This document shows positions 27,866-38,524 of a stretch of 64,000 nt of DNA, piece after piece. The position numbers were made by a program, and so were the translations under genes. The notes under the pieces were generated by a model. The model was not told where the DNA came from and did not search any database. It saw only the letters and a program-made list of their open reading frames with translations. The stretch is from Myoxocephalus aenaeus (Eukaryota > Chordata > Actinopteri > Perciformes > Cottidae): assembly GCA_038501785.1 (NCBI GenBank), contig JBAMJR010000031.1:8683501-8747500 (forward strand), in the 5' to 3' direction. The number at the start of each line of letters is the position of its first letter. Position 1 is the stretch's first letter.

Positions 27866-28291
27866 TACAGCAGCTCTCAGACGACAATAAAAAGCTGCTC
27901 CTCCTTTCCGGTGAAAGTGGCTGTGTTTCCGGTCAGCTGTTTGCTCTCGGTGGAGGCTTGACTGGACGTGACTCTGGAGAAACCCTCGATTTACCTTATA
28001 ATGATTTATTTACACGACCATTTGGATATCAGAAATCCATAAGACATACAGAGCAAAGTTGATCTTGGCACTGTGAGCAAATCTCGATCACAGCATAGAC
28101 ACAACAAATAATACTGAGTAGCCAGTTGGTGGCAGTATGACAGCCACTTTTGCAGTTTGGGCCCAAATATTTACCTCGCTATTGCCCAGTAATAGCAACA
28201 ACAAAAAAAGACAATGGCATCCGTACCTTAGTTGTGTTGCTACTACACATGCTCATTTACTAATGATATTCTAACAAATTGTGGAAATCCT

Positions 28292-28335
28292 GCAATTTCC
28301 CCACTGCAGGACTAATAAAGGATTATCTTATCTTA
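28292..28335 (+). mobile_element. LINE2/SINE-type tail
   Basis: TGCAATTTCCCCACTGCAGG followed by ACTAATAAAGGATTATCTTATCTTA is the characteristic 3' terminus of fish retroposons with LINE2-like tails. The upstream body is not recognisable. Confidence 0.55.
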
Positions 28336-28918
28336 AGTGATGAAGAAAAAAAACTGATCCTATATCAACACACCGAGTAGGATAACTTAACTTAGATATA
28401 CAACACACTTATAGAAAAAGAATACCCGGTATTAAAGGAACTTATTAACAGTATATATAACCTTATATAACTGCGGAGGTTGAGCCACATTTACAACCCC
28501 TTGCAAAGAAAAAAGCATTTTTTAATTTCTGGCACTGAAGTTGAAACAATACAAATATCGAAATACCCACTTTGTGGTGCAAGATTGTTCATTTTTTTAC
28601 TGACCTTAAATATTCTTGAGTCTGTCACTGATAAATGTGAGGTCCTCTCCAAAAAGTACACGTGAGCTACTACTCTTAACTAAGGAAGGTCATGACCTAC
28701 TAATGTAAATGTGTTAGTGACCGACATGTAACCTGGGGGACCCAGTAGCCCTGTTGCTCAGTTTTACATGAACAGCAAACTACCTCCATTAATATATAAT
28801 CAGAATCAGCGTTAAGTGTGTGCACATACAATGAATTTGACTTATCTGAATACACATGCACAGATATAGACACACGGCTAAAACATTAATTTGCTCCTGA
28901 GACCTGGCAATTCATTTT

Positions 28919-29288
28919 TGTACACTGTAGTGCACATTATGTTTTTGCTAATTCCTCTCATACTACACATGATGTCACTCTATTGAGTCCTCATGTTCCT
29001 TAGAGAGGACCACTGTAGCTTTAAAATGACATCACATGTGGGGGTGTGTAGCATTACCAACTTTCCTTGGCCGGTCTTTTCAAAATGGAAGCCATCACAA
29101 CAAGCACATTTTATGAAAAAAAGAAAGGTAAGCATTATATTCATATTTAAAATGTTTTTTAATGTTATGTTTGGATTGTTTTTAGTAAGTAAACATCTAA
29201 GGAGTAATTTGAGTGAGTTTTCAGAGCTGAGCTTATTTATTGTCACAAATGAAAAACAACTAATTAATTAATGTACACTGTAGTGCAC
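28919..29288. repeat. 17-bp direct repeats about 353 bp apart
   Basis: TGTACACTGTAGTGCAC occurs at 28919-28935 and again, identical, at 29272-29288. The unit is itself an imperfect palindrome. The pair may mark the edges of a degraded mobile element, but no target duplication or transposase was confirmed. Confidence 0.4.
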
Positions 29289-30191
29289 GTCTCTACACAC
29301 TCAGGCAGAGAGCATTCTTAACAGAATCATTGAGGGAGATTCAGACCTAGACCTATTAAAGATGAGAGGGTGAGAGATCAGGTGAGGAGCCAGATGAAGT
29401 TGACCAAGATGCAGGGCCAGAGGCTCGTCCTCTGTGGGCCAAAACCAACATGTTCTAACATTTTTATAATTGTACTAAATTATTGAGTGTGCTTTATATT
29501 TATCTTAAGTTTATGCCTGTGTTGGAAGAATACAGAATTGCACATGATAGTACCCAAATAAGCCATAGAGACTGGAGCCCACAGCAGTACTTCCAGTAGT
29601 ACATTGATGATGATCTGTCCTTAACAAAGTCCTCATTTATATAAAAAAGAAATATGTATATTTAACACTTTTTTCCCCCTGGGTCTCAGGAGGATAAACC
29701 ATGTGTGACCTCTTCGAAATGTGAGCTGTGCTCTCAATGTTTCAGTCTTATACAATAACTCATTTAGTCAACTCCGACCACAGTGTTCACACACAGAACA
29801 GTGCTATAAGATTCTTTAGATTAAGGGCCTACATTGTGATGATAGAACAGCTCAGATGTTGAATGAGTATGACAGTAACAGTGATGATGGTGCAGTGATG
29901 AATAGCAATGAAGGTAAACATGGGAAGCACAGGTAAGAATAAACCAACTGTCTCTATGTTTTAATTGTGATTATTTATTGACTCGTGATTTCACTCTTCT
30001 ACATAGGAATGTTTGGTTCTAAAATGACACAAATATAACAAGTAAATACATGATGTATATAACTAGGTTGCAAATTAACCATGAACATTAAATATCAGAG
30101 AAAATAAACAGCATTAAATACATCTGTATCAATAACCTAGTTCAAAGACACAGGTAAATATAACTAAATGGATGGTTTAAATACACGTATA

Positions 30192-30205
30192 CTGCCATCT
30201 ACTGG
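30192..30205 (-). promoter_or_regulatory. CTCF-like motif, minus strand
   Basis: The minus strand reads CCAGTAGATGGCAG and satisfies CCASYAGRKGGCRS at all 14 positions. It lies between tnks and the fucosyltransferase. Fish repeats often contain such CTGCCATCTA sequences, so it may be repeat-derived. Confidence 0.35.
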
Positions 30206-30297
30206 TAGAAAGGGGGAAACACCTTTACTCTACATCTCCTCAAGAAGCTATGGAAGCCAGTTTCTGCACTGTGATGAAAAAAAAAAGATCCTGTAAG

Positions 30298-30351
30298 TCA
30301 TAATTATGAGATAGTATCTCATAATTATGAGATGCTAAGTCATAATTATGA
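30298..30351. repeat. Three tandem 21-bp units with a palindromic core
   Basis: The perfect 12-bp palindrome TCATAATTATGA starts at 30298, 30319 and 30340, exactly 21 bp apart, in units of the form AAGTCATAATTATGAGATAGT. Spacing of two helical turns puts the palindromes on one face of the DNA. No known fish gene element is named here. Confidence 0.8.
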
Positions 30352-31850
30352 GATAGTATATTTTGATCAATATGAATAGACAGTGACAACCCTTCTGTAA
30401 AATGTTATATGTATTGATTTACTTTGAACATGTAACAACTAAGTTTAAAAAAAGAATACGAAATAAGATAAACAGTAAATATTGCAAATTGGCCATGAAC
30501 AAAGTATCATATCAAGAAGCACCAGTAAAAACAAAACAATAAAGGCCTATAACTGTTAAAAAAGCTAAATATAATTGAACCATTAATTAAATCTACATTA
30601 TTGCACAAAGTAAAATATTGTTATTGAACAGTTTCATTGATAATGCACGAATTAAAAGAAGCTGTATATAGCCTGCATGCAACATAACAACAGCTTTTAC
30701 AGGGTCATGTTTTAATACAAATGACTGTTCCACCCCAACCCCAGGCTCAGGTGTAGCTCATCAACTGACAAACAACAACCTGGAATACAAAGAATCAACC
30801 CAGGCCCCTCCTAGTGAAGGGGAGGGGTCCTCACTGTAAATACGTTTGAGAACTTCCTCTGTATGGAGTTAAATAACTGACATTCATTAGTTCTGACAAG
30901 AATAGAATACATATTTAATTACAGGTGAAAGCTTCGATGCTAGGGAAGAAACCTACAAACACTTTGCTGCCTCAGAAACTGAGAAAAATGACCTCATATA
31001 ATATACCAACGGTAAGTTGTAAAGTTACGTGTATATTTCTGAAATAAAAAACAAACCTGGATTTTTAGTTCAAATTAAGTTAATTTATCAATTATATTAA
31101 TACATAACATCACATGAACAACTGGCAGTAAAGTAGAATTTCCATTCAGTTGGAATCCCTGAAATCCCTGAATTTTTAATTTGATTTAAGAAATTACATT
31201 TTGTTGCATTGCTTATTCTTAACAAATACAACCACTTTTTGATGAAAAACTAAATGCATAAACACATTTGCATAAGGTAAAGTTAAATGTTAGGTTCAAT
31301 CATTAGAACTCTATTTGTTACAGAGGGGAACATTGTTTTTCCACATTAGCAATAAAAACAAAGGGCAAGACACACAATGAAAAAAAAACACACACAAATA
31401 CATAACCACATAATAACCCCCCGAAAACGAGATGAACACATTAAAAAACAAGTAAAAAAAACTAATTCCCCTCCCCACAAAAAGAATATACTGTAATATT
31501 ACCACTTACCTTATGTCATGGCCACAGCTTTGAGATATACTGTACATCTCTGAGATGCTGATGAGTGGGTATTGTTTCTATGCCCTGCACTACTATTGAA
31601 CCGCATTGTATTGGGATGGCAGCAGCAAGTATGTAAAAAGCAATTCAAATGATATAAATAACAAATGTCAAAAAGAGTGTTTGTGAGAATGATACTTCAG
31701 ATCACAATGCTCAAAAATCTTCTAGTGCCCCTTTTAAGAACTGTATGTCTGTGCTTTCGATGAAAATAGAATCAGTGCATTTTGACACCTTCAGCAAAGA
31801 AGTAAATGAAAGACACAATATGTCATTTCGATGTGAGTGACCTCAACATC

Positions 31851-33011
31851 TCAACCCCAAAACCAACTTTTCAGATCATTAACAGCTTGGTACTCCTTGT
31901 GGTTTTGTAAGTATTTACAAGTTTTGCACGCATGTTCTCTTCCAAAATCAGAATCTTTTACTTTAAACATGCTTGTCCAGTTAAAGAATCGCATGTACTC
32001 AGTATGATTTTGATCAAAGTAAAGTAGCCGCTCTGCCAACTCCTTTTGGAGAAGAAAAATCCTCGAAATGAATGAAAGAATCACGTGGGACATGTTCCTC
32101 ATACATTTGTCTTGAAGGGCCCAGAGCTATGGGTACAGCTCCCATTCTCATAGGATGGAACAACTTCTCTGTTATATAGTCTCTGAAGATGGAGTTTTCA
32201 AAAGAGAGGTAGAATTTACAAGTCGAAATTATTCTTGAATATTCTTCGGGATTTACTTGTTTGCCAAAGGCTCTTCCATAAGTATGGATCTCAACGTGTT
32301 TCTTCAGTTCATTGTAGAACTCAACTCTCCTGAACCTTGCGTTCCAGTTGCTCACAATCCAACACACCAACTTGTCCTTTGCTGGCAATTTAAAACTCAT
32401 CTTCAGATGTCAATGGTTCCATATATCCATAAGGCACTGGAATATCTGAATCAAGGCGATAGTTGCATGTCAAGTTGAATGCTTGATTAAATTTAGAGAT
32501 TGGACTTAAGTTTTCCGGTGACTCCATATTAAACCACACCCATTTCTGAAAAGGGATACGTGGCATTTTAGGGATATTTGCTACCAGCTCTTTATTTATG
32601 TCCCTTTGGTGGAACAAAACCCCGTGGGATTTATTATAAAGGGTCTTGTCATCTGTTAACTGACATCTTGAGATATTGAAAATGTTGCAACTGAGTTCAA
32701 ATGGAGTGCCAAATGGATACATCCAGATCAGCACAATTGTGTCAGGCTCAGCGTCCACTGCTGCTGCCTGGATCTTCTGGGTTGGACTGGTTATTGTGGA
32801 GCTCTATAGAGTTGGTGGGGTGTGTGTCCTTGGTCTGTGCTTCCTCTGCCCACAGAAATGCAGGGCAGAACGGACTGCCTTGTTCTATGTCAATTCTAAA
32901 ATTGCAGTACAGGACATCAGACCTGTACATCGGGAAAAGGCCGATAAAGCACAGCACTGCTAAGCTGCTGAAGACAAAGGGACGCAGAGACGGGCGGGCT
33001 GCGCAGGACAT
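31851..33011 (-). pseudogene. GT10 alpha-1,3-fucosyltransferase, frameshifted
   Basis: Fut4/7/9-type Golgi enzymes add alpha-1,3 fucose to N-acetyllactosamine. This single-exon frame would span about 385 codons. Residues 1-11 are cytosolic and FVFSSLAVLCFIGLFPMY is the type II membrane anchor; then come a stem, LIWMYPFG, LYNKSHGVLFHQRD, FQKWVWFNMESPE, DSDIPVPYG, KLVCWIVSNWN, the hallmark FENSIFRDYITEKLF with GAVPIALGP, and a C-terminal HACKTCKYLQNHKEY ending in WFWG. The frame breaks three times, each time by one extra base: about 32748-32775, at TTTT 32392-32395, and at about 32042-32047. Each break leads directly into the continuing family sequence, so indels rather than introns are indicated. 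Neighbouring genes show no indels over more than 10 kb of exon, favouring a real pseudogene, but homopolymer sequencing error remains possible. Confidence 0.82.
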
Positions 33012-33329
33012 GGCTCACCTTTGGAGAGAGAAGAGATCCGTTGATTGAAGACAGAACATTTGAATGGACAATGCATTGAGTCGTCTGACTGGAAGCAAAT
33101 GATTTGCGAAACACAGGTTGTCATTATTTGTCAAAACTCGTAAAAGTAATCGCAAAGTCTCTGAAATTCTGTTTTATTTTCTGGCATCAAACCAAATGTT
33201 AAATTATCAGTACATTTACGGAGTAAAGAACAGGTTTGAAAGCTGTTTATGATGTATTGTATTTCTCCATTTTAAAGGTTGTTCGACCTAAATACATAAT
33301 GCATCTCAAAACACAGCAAAAAATTCCAA

Positions 33330-33770
33330 ATCCATGTACTGATCTGGAAGTGGCCCAGTGGCGGCCGGCCAATAGGCCATGGGGCCCCACCTTGAGCCAA
33401 AAAAGGCTCACGGTGGGGTTCCGTCAAGGAGGACTGTACGGTGTGTCTCAAACAGCAAACCCTGGATCTCTCCGGAAATAAAGGCCCTCCTCAAGGAGAA
33501 GAAGAGGGTCTTTAGATCTGGCAACAAGGAGAAGAAGAGGGTCTTTAGATCTGGCAACAAGGAGGACTGTGCAGAGGGAGCTGAGGATGAAGATCAGGGA
33601 GGGGAAAGATGTCTACAGAGCGAGGATGGAGGACCAGCTGCAGCAGAATAACACCAGCGAGGTCTGGAAGGGCCTCAAGGCGATGTCTGGGTACAAGGGG
33701 CCCAACCAACAACCTGTGAATGATCAGAATTTATTTTTTAACAGATTAAGCTACAAATAGTGTTTAAAGC
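33330..33770 (+). mobile_element. LINE ORF2 fragment (endonuclease-RT linker)
   Basis: Frames here read NSKPWISPEIKALLKEKKRV, VQRELRMKIREGKDVYRARM and NTSEVWKGLKAMSGYKG. These are typical of the region between the endonuclease and reverse transcriptase of fish LINE2/CR1-group elements. The piece is truncated at both ends and crosses frames. Within it, a 33-bp unit is perfectly duplicated in tandem (33495-33527 and 33528-33560). Confidence 0.7.
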
Positions 33771-34499
33771 GTCCCTTACTGTGTGTTTGGTCTCTGCGGA
33801 GCTTCAGGTGGAGGAGTATAATGAAATTATCCTTTGTCGACTTACATTAACCTGCTGCTATCTGCAGCCAATCACAGCACAGACACTGTCCATTCTATTT
33901 CCTCATCAAATACTTTGCACTTAAAAGACATCACAAACTTAGTGGACTTAGTTTTTGTATTTTTTAATTAATCCGAGTATTTTAATGATGTCTCCCAGTT
34001 TATCAGCAGGAAGCTTTCTTCTAAGGCTACATCCACACTATTAAGCGTTAATACAAACAGTGAAGCAGATCACTGGTTCAACTGGTCCCATCAGTGAAAC
34101 AGTTCTACTTAATGTTTTACTGTTAATACTATGGAGTCAAATCTAGGTCAAATGTTTTGTTCATTTGAAAAAAAAGATTTTGGACCTGAAAAATTCAACA
34201 ATGTATTCTAAATAAGTTTATGAAAAGTTTTTTGGGGGGTTAGATATCATTTAGATTCAGTTCTGTTTTTTTTCTTTTCTTTCAGTTTTCAATAACAGAT
34301 TTTATATTTTCAACTTTCACTCTTTTTTACAGTTTTCCACCGCAATCAACTGTTAAACAGCAAGCGTAGTTACAAAATCCACGGCCCGCCACTGATGAGA
34401 TCTGTGCGGCCCACATGGTCCTCTGAAAAAAAAAAAAAACAGTCCTTGAACTCAAGTAGCAGCTGCCACAGCATACTTTGTTCACTAGGAGTCAGACCA

Positions 34500-35290
34500 T
34501 CGCAGTTTTTCTGCCAGACCTCCCTCACTGACAAGACTCTTTCCACGTCCTCAGGTGGACAGGTGTTTGACGCCTGTGTGTGTGTGAACTTGCAGCTGGC
34601 CGGACAGTGGCGGGTGGTGGGTGCAGCTCAGTAGCTGGCAGGGTGGAGGGCGGTGGAGGTGGCTTGTTTGAAGGAATGCAGCTGGGAGCAGCAGACTTTG
34701 TTGTCTCAGCCGTCAGTGTGGCAACAGTGTGGGTCGCAACACAGCCAGTCTGGATGACATGGCGATCAGGAAATGTGAGAGTTCCTCTCTTTGTGTTGAT
34801 GACACAGTCCAAAGCCCAGAGAATATCCAGTTCCAGTATACAGTCCTCCAGGTTAGGTTAGCAACCCACACCGGGCAGCGGACAGATTTTCTTCCCAGCC
34901 CCATCACTATTGCTTCCCCAACCATGGGAGCTCGCTCTCCGGTGACTGACTGCAGTTTCGCTATAGTGGGGAAAATAACAGTTCCGTTTTTCCTCCAATA
35001 GTCAGCGGTGCATACCAACGGTCTCCTATCCAGGTTCAACCCAGCACCACTAGTCGCTCCAGCTGACCATCAAAATCCTCCGGTGGTCAGGGGGGCCCCT
35101 ACTTGATCGGAGAGTTGCGTAGCTTCGTTAATTAAAGGGGCCCTGGCTCGTTTCCCTTGTCCGCGGTGGTACGTGGCGGTGGTACAGTGTCGGACCAGGT
35201 GGCCAGGTTGCCCACACCCCCAGGTCGTGGCTTGTCCTGCCTCTCGTCTCTCAAAGTGGCAGCCCTCACAAGCTGGGTTAGCTCCTCATC
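34500..35290 (-). mobile_element. Ty3/gypsy-type gag-protease remnant
   Basis: On the minus strand, a zinc-knuckle-like WGCGQPGHLVRHC lies near 35190-35230; the first Cys of CX2CX4HX4C is Thr. Downstream come segments resembling a retropepsin region (LQSVTGERAPMVGEA, then CILELDILWALDCV and GTLTFPDRHVI). Stops and shifts interrupt it. No long terminal repeats or reverse transcriptase were found, so it is an inactive fragment. Confidence 0.65.
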
Positions 35291-35329
35291 AGTGGGTGAA
35301 TGATTCCTATGTAAAGCGTCTTTGAATAT

Positions 35330-35356
35330 TCAGAAAAGCGCTATATAAAATCAAAG
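35330..35356 (+). mobile_element. Short retroposon-type 3' end
   Basis: AAAGCGCTATATAAAATCAA followed by AGTATTATTA is a terminal motif seen at the ends of many fish retroposons (AAGCGCTATATAAAT-type). Only the end is recognisable. Confidence 0.35.
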
Positions 35357-35709
35357 TATTATTAACAGTTCAAATTGTTAATGAAAAGCTTCCCAGTTGG
35401 ATTTATCGTCATATCTGGGGGGGTCTTTATTGTGGACGGAACAGCTTCTCTGCGTGTCTCAGGGTGCTTAGTCATGTCCATTTCTGCGGCCGCAGTCATT
35501 CCTCTACGCTTTTAAACCAAATAAACGGGTTCAACAGAAGATGGTTGTGTCACTAGCCCGTATGTTTCAGCGTGTTCATTGTAATCACGCATGTTCGGGA
35601 TGAGGACTGCAGGTTCTCTGACGTTGGCCAGTGTTGTGTGCTTCTTTTAACAGTCTTTGTTTGTGTGTTACACAATAGTCACCTTACATTTTATTTGGAT
35701 GAAAACATA

Positions 35710-36250
35710 AAGGCAAGTTTATTTGTAAAGCACATTTGAACAAGGTGATTCAAAGTGCTTCACATAAAACCTTTAATAAAAGAATCAAAAGATAATGCAG
35801 AAGAAAACAAGATTTAAAAACATTTAAGAACATTCATTAAAACATTCAAAAAGCTAATCATTTTATAAAAGTTGCAGTGCCGTTTAAGAAATAAAATGCA
35901 GTAGTGAGATGCAGAAATTGATTAATAGTGTTGAATCTGGTTCAATTGAAGGCAACAGCAAACAGAAAAGTCTTCAATCTGGATTTAACGGAACGGAGGG
36001 TCTCAGACCTGCAGCTTTCAGGGACCTTGTTCCAGATAAGTGTAGCAGAAAAGCTTAACGCTGCTTCTCCATGTTTAGTTCTGACTCTTAGAACAGAAAG
36101 TAGACTCGTCCCAGACGACCTGAGGGGTCGGGATGGTTCATAAGGTAGCAGCAGATCACAAACATATTTAGGCCCTAAACCATTCAGTGCTTTATAAACC
36201 AGCAGCAGGATTTTAAAGTAAATTATTTGTTGGACAGGAAGCCAGTGCAA
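35710..36250 (-). mobile_element. Non-LTR retrotransposon 3' end
   Basis: A minus-strand frame at 35942-36250 reads HWLPVQQIIYFKILLLVYKA, GLGPKYVCDLL, EPSRPLRSSG, RVRTKHGEAALSFSA and WNKVPESCR, the widely repeated C-terminus of a fish non-LTR polyprotein. The following 200 bp, ending near 35710 in a GCACTTTGAATCACC-type sequence, is its 3' UTR. The 5' part is missing. Confidence 0.75.
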
Positions 36251-36310
36251 AGACCGTTACAGTAGTCAAGTCTACTGAAGATAAATGCATGGACAAGATT
36301 TTATCTAAAA

Positions 36311-36520
36311 TCTATGGCTCATGGGGAGCGTGGTCGTCCTGAGACCACAAAGTAACCGGTTCGATCCCCAGTCTCCCCATAGTTCGCATGTCGAAGTGTC
36401 CTTGAGCAAGACACTGAACCCCCAGTTGCTCACGGCAGCACACTGCTCCTAAATTACTTAGGATGGGTTAAATGCAGAGAATAATTTCCCCAAGGGGATT
36501 AATAAAGGATCATTTATTTT
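36311..36520 (+). mobile_element. tRNA-derived SINE (V-SINE-like)
   Basis: The head resembles a tRNA gene: GGCTCATGGGGAGCG is box A-like, and box B GGTTCGATCCC is at 36358-36368. The central TGTCCTTGAGCAAGACACTG block is typical of teleost SINEs, and the tail TTTCCCCAAGGGGATTAATA resembles a LINE2 end. It is a retroposon, not a tRNA gene. A second copy is at 47237-47462. Confidence 0.8.
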
Positions 36521-36605
36521 TCTTTCGAAAAACATATTTTATGTGGTTGATAATACAAAATCGTATTTATACAACACACATCAAAACTAGTAGTAATGTA
36601 TTTCT

Positions 36606-37125
36606 GTTTTTTGTCAACGCCCCCTGCTGCTCCCGCCTGCTCTCGTCTCCATTCCAGGCGAGGCGCAGCTCTTTTGAACGAGCTGCGCCTCTTTGTTTTA
36701 ACGACAAACAGGCTCGTCAAATCTGTTTGTCCCAATCCCAATCTCCACCCTTAAGAACTCACAGACTTGGTCAACAATAATCTCACGAGAAGTCTGTGAG
36801 GGTTTAGGGCTGTCCCACTGTCACATCGTCGAGTGCTTGAGGGCTCTCTGGTAGACATTTTGAGCCCTTTATGAACCCTTTCCGTAAATCAGCATTAGAT
36901 GCCGACTTTGCTCAAGGGAATTACCCACATAAATACACAATTGTACACAATATTGTTTTATGCAGTCACGTGATATGTTGCAGCAAAGTGACCTCAGTAA
37001 GTCCCTGAGGGTTGAGGGTTTAGGGGGAACAGGATTGGGCCTTTGTCTCGTTTGAAAGAGCTGCGCCTCGCCTGGGATGTAGACGAGAGCAGGCGGCAGC
37101 AGCAGGGGGCGTTGACAAAAAAAAG
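36606..37125. mobile_element. Non-autonomous element with about 75-bp inverted repeats
   Basis: The left arm at 36606-36680 (TTTTTTGTCAACGCCCCCTG onward) is matched in inverse orientation at about 37044-37125 with a few mismatches; both arms include GGCGAGGCGCAGCTCTTT. Inside are further inverted segments (CCCAATCCCAATC against GGATTGGGC) and a local hairpin at about 36662-36692. No coding capacity or clear target duplication was found, so the superfamily is undetermined. Confidence 0.7.
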
Positions 37126-37586
37126 TGCGGTCAAGTCGGGACGGTTATCAGATGACTTCAAAGTATACACAGGAAGTCACAGAAAAAAATACTTCCTGTT
37201 AGTTCCGATCTGTCGGCTACTTGTAGTTTACAGATCACATTTGGATTTATTCATATATATTTATGTAGAAATGTGTGTGTAGCTGCATCCTTTGTTCTTT
37301 TTATGTCTGTCTGTGAAATACATTACTACTCGTTTTGATGAGTGTTGTATAAATAAGCTTTATTATTATCAACCACACAAGATATGTTTTTAGATTAAAC
37401 CTGAGACTAATAGTCAACAATCGAGCGTTAAGTATTACAGCTACACAATTTTCTACAACACGTGGTGTTTGCTGTCAAATCTAAGAGCCAATCAGCTCTC
37501 TGATGTGGCGACAGCCAGGCGTTTCCCATCATGCACTGGGACACGCAGTTGGTGGAGAGCTACTGCGACGCCTCGCTCTAAAATCA

Positions 37587-38524
37587 ATGGCCGCCGGGAT
37601 CAAGTCGGACACAAATCTAACCGGCATGCATTGCGCGCCGAACGACAGCGATCGATTCTGCGTAGAACTGGCTCATCTCGAACAAACCTATTTTTATGCT
37701 ATTCAGAAGGACTGCGGTCTACTCAGCAGACACTCAGATCTCCGTAGTCAAATCAGCAGACACTGACATTTCAGTGCACCTAAATACTAACATTCACAGT
37801 AAACAGTCAACCAACCCACATCGGGAGCTGAACTGAATAAATGCTTTACCTTTCAAATAGATCATTTCTAAAAAATGTAGGTGATATAAAGATAATTTTC
37901 TCAATAATTCCAAGCAATGACTAATTCACATGTGTTCAGGACGTATCTGACTCCACCTATACTAAAATTAAAATGTTTTTACTGTACCAAGTAAGAGTTT
38001 ATAACAAATAAAAGTCCTACTTTTGTATGTTCAAAAAGCTTATTTTGGCATATTTGAGGTGCTATGTTCAAAAAGCTTATTTTGGCATATTTAAAGTGCT
38101 ATAAACATACTTTTCTCAATAATTCCAAAAAATGACTGATGCATATATGTTGAAGACAACTCTGTCTACAGATATACTGGCAATCAAACCATTTCACTGT
38201 ACCAATTAGGAGATCTTTCAAAATAAAATTAATTTGAGGTGGTATGAAGATATTTTTCTCAATAATTCCAAGCAATGAGTGATGTACATTTGTTTAGAAC
38301 ATCTCTGACTCCACCCATGGAAATCAGACATGTAAACACATTCAACCGATCTGGGTCGGTTGAATGTGTTCACCGTAAATGCCAAGATATATAGGTGCAC
38401 TGAAATGTCAGTGTCTGCTGATTTGACTACGGAGATCCGAGTGTCTGCTGAGTAGACCGCAGTTCAGAAGGAAGTTGGCAAAGGGAGGACATCCAGAGGA
38501 AGCACTACAGAAGAAATATATTAA
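37587..38524 (+). pseudogene. Unrecognised small ORF split by a hAT-like element
   Basis: ATGGCCGCC at 37587 opens a frame (MAAGIKSDTNLTGMHCAPND...) of 41 codons to the left target duplication. On the far side of the element the same frame resumes at 38472 (EVGKGRTSRGSTTEEIY) and ends at TAA 38522-38524. Upstream are a CCAAT box (AGCCAATCAGC near 37487-37497) and a TCCCATCATGCA motif resembling a ZNF143 site, as at a housekeeping promoter. It may therefore be a first exon or a retrocopy start. The protein was not recognised, and reality as a gene is uncertain. Confidence 0.4.
37711..38463. mobile_element. hAT-like non-autonomous transposon, 753 bp
   Basis: Terminal inverted repeats of about 72 bp differ at one position and begin ACTGCGGTCTACTCAGCAGA. 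The element is bordered by a perfect 8-bp duplication TCAGAAGG (37703-37710 and 38464-38471), as hAT and P elements make. It has no transposase. The interior holds three related blocks beginning TTTTCTCAATAATTCCA (about 37895, 38110 and 38245) and a 37-bp tandem pair at 38026-38099. Confidence 0.88.

Larger units (their letters stand above)
27866..31850. other. Intergenic region upstream of tnks
   Basis: The first 100-150 bp upstream of tnks are GC-rich with TTTCCGG motifs (ETS-like on the opposite strand) and form the probable promoter. The remainder is AT-rich. It contains the elements listed separately and acidic reading-frame fragments around 29300-29460 (for example RIIEGDSDLDLLK and EEPDEVDQDAG) that could be remnants of a DNA transposon. 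No intact gene was seen. Confidence 0.5.

Noticed and set aside
27429..27890. 153-codon plus-strand frame over the tnks start
   Set aside because: Antisense shadow of the GC-rich first tnks exon, which is strongly supported on the minus strand.
32676..33048. Plus-strand frames of 95 and 115 codons
   Set aside because: Antisense shadows of the fucosyltransferase N-terminal region.
36311..36380. tRNA gene
   Set aside because: Box A/box B-like sequence is present but there is no cloverleaf acceptor stem; the downstream core and LINE2-type tail show a SINE. The same applies to 47237-47305.
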